Positions 13,957-24,804 of a stretch of 64,000 nucleotides of DNA are shown here, one piece after another. This DNA is from Aphelocoma coerulescens. Lineage: Eukaryota; Chordata; Aves; Passeriformes; Corvidae. A model generated the notes under the pieces. That model ran no database searches. It was not told the origin of the DNA and saw only the letters and a program-made list of their open reading frames with translations. Position numbers and translations under genes: made by a program. Each line of letters starts with the position of its first letter. Within the stretch, counting starts at the first letter, position 1. Location of the stretch: the NCBI RefSeq assembly GCF_041296385.1, contig NW_027184085.1, positions 58,872,109-58,936,108 of the forward strand, in the 5' to 3' direction.

Positions 13957-14101
13957 GCGCCCCGCGCGCAGGGCGCGAGGCTCTCCTTGGCGCCTCCCCC
14001 CCGGCCGGGCTCCGCCGGCGCTCCGCGCGCTCCCGTTGGGCGAGCGCGGGGAAGGGGCGGTGCCGCCTCCTCACGTGAGCGCGGGCGGCGCGCTCTCGTG
14101 C

Positions 14102-14122
14102 CCAGTGGCGCCCCCTGGCGGT
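14102..14122 (-). promoter_or_regulatory. CTCF-like motif 2
   Basis: The minus strand reads CCGCCAGGGGGCGCCACTGG, close to the full CTCF consensus including the flank downstream of the core. The site ends about 30 bases before the DTWD2 start codon, so it probably overlaps the 5' UTR or the start site. It is the best of the three matches in this island. Confidence 0.6.
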
Positions 14123-14151
14123 CGGCGGCCTCGCGGTCTCGCCGCGCCGGC

Positions 14152-14312
14152 ATGGAGGGGAGCGGCGGCGGCGGCGGCGGCGGGGCGGACCCGGGCCCGG
14201 CCACGGCCCCGGCCCCGGCCCTGGCCGCGGGCGGGGAGGGCGAGGGCTGCGAGGGGCTGTGGGAGCTGCCGGTGGAGCGCTGCGAGAGGCGGCCCGTGTG
14301 CGGGCGCTGCAG
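14152..14312 (+). CDS. DTWD2: DTWD2 exon 1 (coding part), tRNA-uridine aminocarboxypropyltransferase
   Basis: DTWD2 transfers the 3-amino-3-carboxypropyl group of S-adenosylmethionine to uridine in the D-loop of tRNAs, making acp3U. In human cells DTWD2 is assigned to position 20a and its paralogue DTWD1 to position 20. This exon gives residues 1-53: a low-complexity N-terminus with seven glycines coded by (GGC)6-GGG, an Ala/Pro-rich stretch, then the conserved block GLWELPVERCERRPVCGRC. C50 and C53 start the Cys cluster that exon 2 completes. The exon ends in phase 2 at a CAG/GTGACG donor, and the AG joins the C of exon 2 to make Ser54. I chose the ATG at 14,152 (GCCGGCATGG, good context) because it gives an N-terminus of vertebrate-like length. 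The same frame is open upstream with another ATG at 13,858, so a longer form is possible. Confidence 0.9.
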
Positions 14313-14484
14313 GTGACGCGGGCGTGGGGCCGCGGAGGTGCAGCGGGGCCGGTGGGCCCCGCCCCGCTCGCCGTGAGGCGGCGCTGAGGCCCTGGGCGGG
14401 CGCGGGTCGGCGGCTCGGCAGGGACTGAGCCCCCGCAGGGACGGCCGCACGGAGCGGGTCGGTGTGAGCGGGGTCCCGCTCGCC

Positions 14485-14505
14485 GTGTGCGCCCCCTAGC
14501 GCGTG
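14485..14505 (-). promoter_or_regulatory. CTCF-like motif 3
   Basis: The minus strand reads CGCGCTAGGGGGCGCACAC, matching the CTCF core CTAGGGGGCGC. It lies in intron 1 about 170 bases after the exon 1 donor and just before a CR1 fragment. Its orientation is the same as that of the two sites upstream. Confidence 0.5.
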
Positions 14506-14512
14506 TGGGCTG

Positions 14513-14735
14513 GCACAGTCACGGAACGGCTCCGGCTGGGAGGGACCACGCGGGGTCACCTGCCGTCCCGAAGCACATGGCACAGAATTGCATCCAGATG
14601 GTTATTGGAGATCCCCAGTGATGGAGACTCCACAACCTCTCTGGACAAGCTGTTGCAGGCACAGTAGAGGTGTTCTCCCTCATGTTCAGGTGGAACTTAG
14701 TGTGCGTCAGTTTCTGCCTGTTGCCTCTTGTCCTG
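14513..14735 (-). mobile_element. CR1 LINE 3' fragment at the CpG island edge
   Basis: Reading the minus strand, this is the CR1 3' end. On the plus strand GGCTGGGAGGGACCACGC corresponds to the usual CR1 terminus, and AGTGATGGAGACTCCACAAC, CTCATGTTCAGGTGGAACTT and TTGCCTCTTGTCCTG are typical CR1 3' blocks in order. The copy starts about 200 bases after exon 1. Its outer 60 bases contain several CpGs that ordinary intronic CR1 copies have lost, which suggests it shares the unmethylated state of the promoter. Confidence 0.8.
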
Positions 14736-17700
14736 AAGGCGTCATGTCCTAAAGGCATGTACGCACCTGTTGTGTAGCAATAACATAAGGTGAATTAACT
14801 CTGTTGTCCAAGGAATGGGTAAATGTGGTGGGGAGTTCCTAGAGACTCAACACAGAGAGGGTGCTACACCTTTTCTCTGTATGCTTATATTTGAAAAGTA
14901 AAACTGAGGTGTGAAGGGGAAGATGTGTCCCCTCAGTGCCATGCAAGTGAGGTACATGAGTCTTCAGTATGGTTGGGCAGTCTTTGGTGCTTCGTCAAAA
15001 GAAAATGATAACAGCTGTACAGCAAATTTTTAAATCCATTCAAGCACTGGTTAATAGAACTTGTGAACTGAGGTGTCTTTTTAAAGCAGGTATTGACATG
15101 GTCTTACAGAAATACCTCATAACCTGATTTTATGTTTATGTATCTATGTCCTTTTAGTAAAGCAAGTGCAGGTTGTCACATGTTCCTGAACTGAAATGCT
15201 TGTAAGTAACTGCCAAGGAAAAAAGGCTCCCAGCACCTATACTGATTCATCTCTTCCTGTTCATTGGTAAAACAAGTGGAAAGGCATGTAATTTTGCTAA
15301 GAGTGTCGTTGTAGTCTCTTTCAAGTGTCAGAGTTCGGAAGCTTATTGCCGGTGAGTTTCCTGTATGTAAGGTGTAATAAAAAATATGTGTTGGGCAAGT
15401 CATCATATTTGTAAGTGTTCACTGTTAGAAAAAGTAGTCATAAGCAGTAGTTGATGCCCAAAGGTGAAAACCAAGCAGGTGAGTGACACTTGCCTTTTGC
15501 TGCCCTCCTTTTCTCCAGTGACATACAGCTCAGAGAACTTCTTGAGCCGGAAGTGATTTTGTATCTAATATCCCCCAGTAAATATAGGGGGTTTTTTTTG
15601 GATGTGAATTTCTCCAGTCCCCCTTGAATGCATGCAAATTTCATGTATCAGCAGCATCTGGCTAGCAAGAAGATATCACAGGCCTACAAGCCACAGTGGG
15701 GGAGGAATTACCTTTTCGTTTTATTTTGGCTGTGGCTTCCACCTTCCTCCCTTGCACATAGTATTCCAGCTGTGAGCAAGCCAGCTGGAGATTTATACCT
15801 TGGGTGATGTGTTTCTATTTATATTAATAAGGACCCTTCCTCCTTCTATGGCTCTTTAGTTTCCTAGTAACCATTCAGGAAGTCTTTTGGAAAGCCAAAG
15901 TTGATTTTTGTCAACTACAGCACCCACACCCCTGTATTTATTGACTCTTTCAGAGCTCTTAAATAGTTCTGAAAAGTAGGGTTTCCTTTTGCTAAAGCCA
16001 TGCCATTTCTTTTCACATAAATCATGTATTTTTGTAAGGGTCTACTAAACATATTTTTATTTGTAGTTTCTGTTCACATTAACAGTCTTATTTTTTTGAA
16101 GATTTTTTCTATAGTTGTTTGCTCCTTGACATTTCTAGACCTGAGATACCAAGGAATTGCTGAGTGAGAGTTATTAACCCAATGTCGTTTCTTACTGAGC
16201 TTTTTAACCTTGAGTTCTTTTAAAATGCCTGTAGAGTACTGCTTGTTATTGTTGTTTATTTTGTCAGTGTGTTTCACAATATCTACTTGAGTTCCTTCAA
16301 TTTTGAACAGATTCTCTGTGGAGTCACATACAAAAAATGGTTTCTACAATAGGTATCTCTTTGTTTTCTTTCATAGTAAACATGATTTTTATCAAAGTGT
16401 TTATTCAGCTCCTCATTACCATGTAGTATTAAAACATCAGCATCCTAAAGAGCTGTGGATGAAATACATCTGTTTGTGAGGAGCATAAGAACAATGAGCA
16501 CAGACACTGAAAGAAGTGTAGAAACCAAGGGGGATGAAAAGATCACAGAGCTACTTTTTAAGAAAAAAGGAAAGTGGCATTTTCTTTTTTATGGTGATGG
16601 CAATGGCAAGACTAAATTGTACGTTCAGTGTATTTTTGCAGTGTATCCCCTCCATCCTATTCTTCATTAGCTAGGATTACAGCTAAATTATCCTTTTCAT
16701 TGATCATAACATTCTGTGGCATGACTTGGAGTTGAAATGGGCAAGGCTGTAATTTAGGGTACCTCATGGGAAGAAATATTACTCTGAACCATGTTGGCTG
16801 GGGCCAGATATGTTTGATTGACTTGTTCAGTTTTCTGAACTCTAGATTTTTATCATAAGTTACCTTAATGAAAGTGATTTAGGTCTGAATTCAGAACAAA
16901 TGCATGGAAGAATGGGTTCGCTTGAGCATCATCTGGTGATTTCTCAGGGGAACTGACTTCAGGTTCTCACTCTTTTTAGATATGGAAAGACAGCTGATCG
17001 ACAACTTGCTAACAAGTGCTCAGTCAGTCATGATGTGAAATAGAAATGTGGGAGTAAGGTAGATAAGTTTTCATTTTGGATAAATGTGAATGTCGCTTGA
17101 GTGTCCTGAAGGAACGGGATGCATTTAAGTGTTATGTGTTTGAGACTTTCTATTGCCTGTGGTGGTGGTGGGGAAAATACAAGCATTTGCAATAGATTGT
17201 GGTAGAGAATTTGAATGAAGTAATGTAAGGCAATTTTACATTTTGAAGGTTTTTGTGCAAGTGCCAGTTAAAAAAAAAAGTATAAAATGACCCTGCTTAT
17301 GGTTGGTGTTTGAGATGGCAAGCAGCTGATGCAAATGAAGTATGTGCAGTTGACTGTTCTATTCTTGAGGAGAGAATTTAAGACACAGTCTGTCTGCCAA
17401 AACCAAAAGGTTAGTGGTGATAAACTTTGAATTGATAACTTCTTAAGGTTTTCATAGCTAACTTGAGTGTTCTACTTGCTTTCAGAAGTTAAAGCCCCAC
17501 ACCCAAACATTTAAATAGGAGAATAACTTTAATATAGTTTCCATGTTGCTGTTAGCTTGAAAAAACAAAATAAGCAGGCCCCACAACTGATATAGGACAA
17601 CAATTTGATTTTGTGGTATGACACTGATAGCAATTTAACATTTTGAAATTGTGTCCTTCTGTAGGTCAGATTTCATTGTTTTCTACATACATGGTGTTCT

Positions 17701-17991
17701 GTTAGGGAAAAGCCTTTTTGTAGTACAAGAGCTATGAATGCACAATTGACTTCTTGCCACAGATCTTGACTGTACATATGGAGAATTTCATATTTATAGG
17801 AGAACTTCTGGGGAATATTTTCAGGAGAAATTAAGATTTTAAACTGAATAATTTATCATCTCTGGATGTTGCTAGGTCTCTTGCAGGCCACCACAAAAAG
17901 CCACTGGTAACAGTCCTCTGTATTTGCAGGACAGGTTTATGTTGTAAAGTTAGGTTAACAACAATTGGTGTTTTCTCAGTTCTTCTATGAT

Positions 17992-18676
17992 ATCACAGAA
18001 TCACAGAATAATGAGGTTAAAAGAGACCTCCAAGATCTTTGAGTTCAACCCATGTCCTAACACCTCAACTAGACTATGGCACCAAGTGCCATGTGCAGTC
18101 TCTTTTTAAACACATCCAGAGATGGTGACTCCACCACCTCCCTGGGTAGACCATTCCAGTCCTTGATTATTCTTTTAGTGAAAAACTTTTTCCTAATATC
18201 CAACCTATACCTTCCTTGATGCAGCTTGAGACAGTGTCCTCTTGTTCTGTCAGTTGCTGCCTGGTGGAAGAGACCAACCCCCACCTGTCTACAGCCTCCT
18301 TTCAGGAACTTGTAGAGAGTGATTAGGTCACCTCTGAGTCTCCTTTTCTCCAGGTGAAACAATCCCAGCTCCCTCAGTCGTTCCTCATAGGGCTTGTGTT
18401 CCAAGCCCCTCACCAGCCTTGTTGCCCTTCTCTGGACACGTTCAAGTGTCTCAACGTCCTTTCTAAACGGAGGGGCCCAGAACTGGACACAGCACTCAAG
18501 GTGTGGCCTCACCAGTGCCGAGTATGGGGGAAGAATGACCTCCCTGCTCCTGCTGGCCACATGATACAGGCCAGGATGCCATTGACCTTCTTGGCCACCA
18601 AGGCACACTGCTGGCTTATATTCAGTCGGCTGTGGACCAGTACCCCCAGGTCCCTTTCTGCCCAGACACTGTCCAG
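17992..18676 (-). mobile_element. CR1 LINE, C-terminal ORF2 plus 3' UTR
   Basis: This fragment is 5'-truncated, about 685 bp long and antisense to DTWD2. It ends at the double TCACAGAA tail (left edge) and keeps a 179-codon open frame (minus, 18,069-18,608). That frame encodes the very C-terminus of the CR1 ORF2 endonuclease/reverse-transcriptase polyprotein, with the hallmarks [45 protein letters not shown] and [17 protein letters not shown]. Neither catalytic domain is present, so it cannot move by itself. The uninterrupted frame marks it as one of the younger CR1 copies in the window. Confidence 0.92.
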
Positions 18677-19311
18677 CCAGATATATGCTGCTATGCTGTG
18701 TATGTATTTCAAGGATGGGGGGAAGAGAAGGAGTAACATTAATCCTTTAATATAAATACTCTCTTTGCCTATATCTAACATATTACGGATACTCTACTGA
18801 ATTTGAGTGCTGTGAGGGCTCTTGATAGCATTGATAAATCGATAATGACTTGTGATAACATGGTGCTGCTTCATATTTTGAGGACAAACGTAATGTTCTT
18901 ACATAAGTGTCACAGATTTGTTAATAATTCTGTTATGTTATATAAAGGCTGAGTCTGAAGAAGCAATCTGAGCTTTCTTCAGCACAATAAATATATGCAG
19001 TTACTTTACAGCACTGTTATGGTATTTAGGTGCAAATATGAATTTTTAAATTTTAAGTAGCAAACACAGAAAGTGAAATAAAAACCCATTAAGTCTTCTA
19101 GCAATGGCTGTTGCAAGAAAATAGCTTCATGACCTTTTATTACTTGTACTTTGGGATCATTTTTTTCCAGTTAGCATGTTTTTGTTTTTGCTGTGTGGAG
19201 ATGAATACCCACTTCTTATGAGGACATAATTGTAAATGACCACCCTCACCATCTGGCATACTCAGCTGGGGCTGTAGCCTGGTCACTCTGTCATGTCACT
19301 GTTGCTCACAT

Positions 19312-21115
19312 CACAGAATCTTGCATACAGGATGGGTGAGGTTGGTAGGGACCTCTTGAGATTATCTTGGGTCCAGACCCCTGCTGAAGCAGGGTCAGCT
19401 AGAGCAGGTTGCCTAGCACTGTGTTCAGCTGGGTTATGAATATTTCCGAGGATGGAAACTCCACAACCACTCTGGGAACTTCTTCCAGTGTTTGACCAGT
19501 AAAAAAGTATTTTCCTGTGTTCTGATGGAGTTTCATACTTGTGTGTTTTGCACCTTGCCCTGATAGTGAGTGCTGTTGAGAAGAACCTGGCTTCATCTTC
19601 ATTTTCTCCCATCATTTATACACAGGGATAACGTCCTCCTTAGCCTCCTCTTTTCCAGGCGAAAGAGTCCAAGTTCTCAGCCTCTTCTCATACAAAGAGT
19701 GCTCCAGTCCCTTCGTCATCTTTATCTGTGTGCTAGACATACTCCAGTAAGTTTGTTATGTTCTGGGAAGCCGAGATCTGGACCCAACACTCCCGATGTG
19801 TCCTTAGTAGTGCTGAGTAGAGAGGAAGGATCGCCTCTCTTGACCTCCAGGCAGTGTTGTTAAATGCAGCCCCTTTTGCTGTTGGTAGCCTTTGTGTCAA
19901 GGGCAAGGACGGTTTGCTGGCTTATGATTAGCCTCTCTGCCAGTTCCTTCCCTACAGAGCTGTTTTCCAGCTAGCTATTTGGTTCCAAAGGGTATATTGG
20001 TCTCTGGGGTTGTTCTTACTCTTATACAGGACTTTGCATTTACCTGTGCTGAAACTTCATGTGGTTTCTTCTAGCCTATTTCTCCAGCCTTTGAAGGTCC
20101 ATCCGGCCAGAGGCAAATATTCCCAGATAAGGTTCTTCTGGAAGTGCACTGTTCGTCCTAAGTTGCCAGAAGGGAATGTGTGGGTTGAACCCAGCTCAAA
20201 CCCATTTCTCTTTTTGAAGTTCATTATGTGTTTGTTCAGCTTTTGTACTATGCTGAGCCACATAAATACTTCTTCCATGCTGGGCTGGCTGGGTCAGGAA
20301 GAGAATAGTCTCTGCTGATTTTCTTAGTGGAGGCCATTTACACAAACAATTGATCCATGGAGCAGTTACCTAAAGTGAAGGCCACCCTCCCGTCCCCTTG
20401 GCGTTGAAATAAGTCCAAGTTCCTTTATGATAGCTGTGGTGACTTCCTACATTTTTTTCTAAACCTCTTCTTGAAAGAGTTCATTTATTATTGGTCACAC
20501 CTTTGGATGGCCACACTGCCATGTACTCACCACACCTATTGGCTGTTAGCTTGCTAAGGGCGCACTCTGTCCCAGCATCCAGGTGGGATGACACAATGAA
20601 AAGGTTAAATGACCCCAGTATCAATGTCTGGAGTATTCCACTAGCAGATTGCCTCCAACTGGACTTTATCCCACTGGTTATGTCCTCAGTGCCTGGCTGT
20701 TGAGGCAGTTTTTTTCACTGTCAGTTTATTCATGTGATACTTTATCAGCTTATCTAGGAAGGTGAGACACTGTCAGAAAAATTACGAAAGATGAGGTGAA
20801 CATCTACTGCTTTCCCCTCATCCACCAAGGGAGTCACCTCACTATAGAGGGCCATCAAGTTGATTAAGCATGATTTTCCCTTTGTAGATCCATCTGACTA
20901 CTCTCAATACCCTTTTTTCTTTTGTTTAGAAATGGTTTCCATGAGGATTTCTCTATTGCTTTCCCAGGGATTGACGTAAGATTGACTGACCTGTACTTTC
21001 CTGGAGTGTCTTGCAGACAGGAGTGACATTTGCTTTCTTTCAGACTTCAGCAACCTCTTGTTATCTGGAGATCATCAAAACTGTCCTCCAAATAGCATCA
21101 ACCAGCTCCCTTAAC
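19312..21115 (-). mobile_element. Long degraded CR1 LINE (ORF2 region and 3' end)
   Basis: The left end reads CATCACAGAATCTTGCATAC and GGTTGGTAGGGACCTCTTGA (the CR1 3' terminus). Going right, I recognise ORF2-derived blocks in collinear order: GGATGGAAACTCCACAACCA (near 19,451), GTCCATCCGGCC-like sequence (20,100), TTAGCTTGCTAAGGGCGCAC (20,547), CTCATCCACCAAGGGAGTCA (20,817), TGACCTGTACTTTCC (20,987) and GACAGGAGTGACATTTGCTT (21,015). The last blocks come from the reverse-transcriptase coding part, so this is the longest CR1 in the window. Frames are broken throughout. The element stops abruptly where an LTR begins near 21,120. Confidence 0.85.
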
Positions 21116-21125
21116 ATGCACGAAT

Positions 21126-21923
21126 GCTCCAAGAAGGATGTGCCATGGTCCAAGGCTGAGCCCATCAGCAGTGGTGGCAGCACTGCTGTGATTCCCCTGC
21201 AGCTCATGGTGAAGACCATGGTGAGGCAGGCTGTCCCCCCATAGCCCATGGAAATCTGTGATGGAGCAGAGCTCCATCTGCAGCTCTTGCAGAACCCACC
21301 AGAGCAGGTGGATGCCCAAAAGAGGCTGTGGTCCTGTGGGAAGCATGGCTGGAGCAGACTCCTGGTAGCACCTGTGGACCCATAGGGCAAGGAACCTGCG
21401 TGGGAGCAGGTTTGTTTGCAGGACTTGTGACCCTATGGAACAGACCCAACTGGTGCAGTTCATGAAAAGCTGCAGCCAGGGGAAGGGGTCATGTTGGAGA
21501 AGTTCATGGAGGACTGTCTCCTGTGGTAAGGGATACTGGATCAGGGGAAGACTCTGAGGAATTGTCCCCTTGCAGAGAAAGGAGCAGCAGAGACAGAGTG
21601 TGATGAACTGACCACACTGCTGGGTCTGCCCAGGTAGAGAAACTGGGAGTGAAGTTGAGCCTGGGAAGAAAGGAGGGGTGGGGGGAAGACGTTTTTAGGA
21701 TTTGTGTTTCATTCTTTTTATCCTCCTCTGATTAGTAATAAATTAAACCCATTTCCCTAAGTTGGGTCTTTGCCTGCAATGGTGGTTGGTTAGTAATCTC
21801 TCCCTGTCCTTATCTCTCACCCCATGAATCTTTCATTATATTTTCTCTCTCTATTCAGCTGAGGAGGGAAGTGCTAGAGGCTTTGGTGGGCATATGGCAC
21901 CTATCCAGGGTCAACCCACCACA
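21126..21923 (+). mobile_element. ERV-type LTR, 5'-truncated
   Basis: The sequence follows a roughly 1-kb avian LTR of the ERVL-like type. Repeated units of the form 'CTGGAGCAG…ACCCATGG' run through 21,170-21,520. Then come GGGTGGGGGGAAGACGTTTT, a polyadenylation signal AATAAATTAAA (21,737-21,747), TCTCTCCCTGTCCTTATCTC and the terminal block GGTCAACCCACCACA ending at 21,923. The position of AATAAA gives the plus orientation. The first 90-100 bases are missing: the element begins at GCTCCAAGAAGGATGTGCC directly beside the CR1. No viral gene is attached, so it is a solo or truncated LTR. The family name is from memory and should be verified. Confidence 0.75.
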
Positions 21924-24765
21924 GATAGTAAGGAGACAATGGCGAATGTGAGATCTGTCAGAAGAACACAAGTAGCTGGTAATAACATTTAGTTCTGAGA
22001 TAAGGCAGAACAGCTAGAAATAGTAGTATTTGTAAGCATGAATCTGGCCTTCCAGTTCTTAATCACAGTCAAAGGTTACATTATAAAGATGCTACGTACT
22101 ATAGTTTACATGTCTATCTCTAGAGTGTCTGCAGCATTAGCATTTGCTGAGAAAGATGTTCTGGTAGGTAGTATTCAGTATTTTGCAGATATGTCTAACA
22201 GAGCATGTATGAAAAGTGATTGTGTCAATAACATTAAGTCTTAGATTTGCTTTTAGATTTTTGTAGAAGGATTTTGTAAGTGGCACATCTCCTGTCTGAG
22301 GCTAGGGAAGAGGGGAGTACCTAGAAGGGAAGCACTGGAGAGAGGAACTAGGTTTTTTAAAGGGCTTGTCTTCAGCTGCTGCTTTTAGTAGAAGAGTGGG
22401 TAAATTGTTCTGTGTGTTGCAGTATAGCTGAAGGAGTCAGAAATTATTTATCTCTTAATAGATTTTTGGCCTGTGGAACAGAATTTTCTTTCTTGTAACT
22501 TTTTCATTTATTACTTTTCAAAAAATACCATGCCTTTGCAATTCAGTTGTACCCTTGTGTTGACCCAGTAATTGCTTGCATAGGTTTTCCAAAGTGTCAT
22601 CCAGACCTGGGACATAATTGCCTTAACCGGAATGAGGCTTTTGTAAGCTAATTTTAACACAGAAAACCTGATAAAATGTTTGAGGCCTTTTCACCTATAG
22701 GTTGTATTTCTTCAGAAAATAGCTAGAAGTATTTGGCAAAGATTTCTTATCTCCTTACTGTGAATGTAATGTAAGTGTTTATTCCCAACATAGAGTGATT
22801 TTTATATAAATAGGTAATATATAAGGGTAGAGGTACAAATATATTTCTGTTTCACTAAGTGTAGGTATATAGGCAGCTGAGAAGGTCAGAGAGACCTTGG
22901 TGTCAATCAGGTGTCTGACCCTTCTCTGGGGCTTTGTCAGCACTATAGCGAAAGTGAATGGCAACAAGGACTGCGTTGCCATGACCGCATTTTTTTGTCA
23001 TTTGATTTATGCTTTCTTAGCCAGCTTGGGGTAATGTGTGTTCACATTGAGAGATTAGAAGTACTGCACTTAGAAAGACAGAAAGTGGGTTATGTTCTTA
23101 AGCAAGAAGGTGCTAGTGACCTGCTCCCCCCAGTCTTGGAGTTGGTTGTACTTCACTGGCTAGCAGAGAATCCGACCACAAAACCACAGAACAAATTATT
23201 GTTTTGAGGTTTTGCATGCATTAAGAAAAGAACATTCCTGAATGGTTTTACAGCAGAATGCAGAATATTTTAACAATAAGAGCCTATTTTTGCAACAGCA
23301 AAAAGTTGTTTGACAAACTGTGAAAATTCATTTCAGCATTAATTGGTTGTGTTGATTTCCCTGCCACTGGAGAACAGAGATATTTATGCAGTAATATGTC
23401 ATCTCTTCCGAAGAGGCTAAGAAATTTTTATAGGTCTGGGGGCGTGAAAAGCAAGAGTGTACAAACTGAAAGTTTCTTCCACTCAGGAATAATCCTTTAT
23501 GCTTGATAGACACAAATGTCTTTTAAGTTTTTAATTTATTTTCAATAGAAGATTCTCAAGGAGTTTGAGGAATGTTAAGAGAGTGTCTTGAAATTGTGTT
23601 CTTGATAGTAAAAAAGATGCAGAATTTAACAACTACAGATTAAGATTTAACTTGTTTGAAATTGATGAACTATAATATGTAATCTGTACCACATTTTAAG
23701 AATAGCTGAAGGTAAATGGAAAAATTTTCAAGCATTACTTTTGAAGTTCAGTGCCTTTTGTAATCTTAACATGCTTCTGGTAATGTTGCTTTAAATGACT
23801 GTAGTTCGCTCACTAAATTCTGTATCTTTATTGGCTAGAATTATAAATATCAAGCGAAACATTGTTTAGTTTTGTTCTGTGTTTAGCAGTTACTGTATAT
23901 GCAGAAGTTTCTTATGCTGTTTCTTTGGTCCATATTAACAATAATGAGTGGTGCCAGAGCTGTTGGTGAATTAAAATTTTTGTGAATTTCCTGTTACTTA
24001 TTTCTGCTGGACTAAAATTCAAAGGCATTTACTCATTTCCTATTATACTGTGATCAGATTAATGAGTAGAGACCTTTTTAGGCTGCTTGTTTTGTGCCTC
24101 AGCTGACTTGGTTAGCATACTTTTTGATCTGCTGGCATTAAAAAAAGGAGAAAGAATATGTCAGGCTGGCCACCTGTGGGCTGTGGATAACTATAGGCTA
24201 ATAGGAGCACAACTAAAGACAAGAACTGCAGCAGAGAATAGTCTTGCTAATTAAAACAACTGTAGTACCTTTGATTGGCTTCTCTTTTGTAATTACACCA
24301 AGTACAGCTTTTCCTTGGGGATGGTAGTGTATTGTAAAAGTGGTCAAAGATGTTTCAATGTTGATCAAGCCTTCTCAGTTTAATTGTAAGGAATACTAAA
24401 ATACCAATGGTTATTTTTCGAGATTTGCTTTTGATTTTTGTAAACATAGCACAAAGCAAAAACGTGAAAAAAGATGAATTTGACTTTCCAATCTGTGGGA
24501 GTTGCAAAAGGAGCTGAAGACTGTTATCCATATACCCAAATAAAAGTTGGCTTGAGTGCAGCAAATCTAATGATTTTTAATGTAATTTCTAGGGCTTACA
24601 TCTGATATTAGCATAGGTGAATTTCACCTGCAGTGCTATCTCCTTTTGGGAGAGCCAGCCTGGACAGCCTGAGTTGTTGATGATGTAATGTACTCTAGAG
24701 TTTGTCTGAGCATCCTGTGACTAATTGGCCTTGCTTCAGTCAGATGCTTTTCAGTTATCTGGTGG

Positions 24766-24804
24766 GTTGTTTTTTTTGTTTGTTTGTTTTTTTGGTTTTT
24801 TTAG
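24766..24804. repeat. T-rich simple repeat
   Basis: Runs of T interrupted by single G (TTTGTTTGTTTGTTTTTTTG). It is a short low-complexity tract in intron 1 with no other content. Confidence 0.8.

Larger units (their letters stand above)
13690..14510 (+). promoter_or_regulatory. CpG island promoter of DTWD2
   Basis: GC content and CpG density jump abruptly from the AT-rich flank and fall again after about 14,510. There is no TATA box. A GC box (GGGGCGG, 14,054-14,060) and an E-box of the USF/MYC type (CACGTG, 14,072-14,077) lie 75-98 bases before the chosen start codon, which suggests initiation between about 14,060 and 14,150. Three CTCF-like cores are present (listed separately). This architecture is typical of broadly expressed housekeeping genes. 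Whether it also fires leftward is unknown. Confidence 0.85.

Noticed and set aside
13707..14583. Long open frames on both strands over the CpG island (up to 247 codons, minus strand)
   Set aside because: The composition is dominated by Pro, Arg, Ala and Gly from GC-rich codons, with no domain. They are shadows of exon 1 and the promoter. Only the frame beginning at 14,152 joins to a conserved gene.
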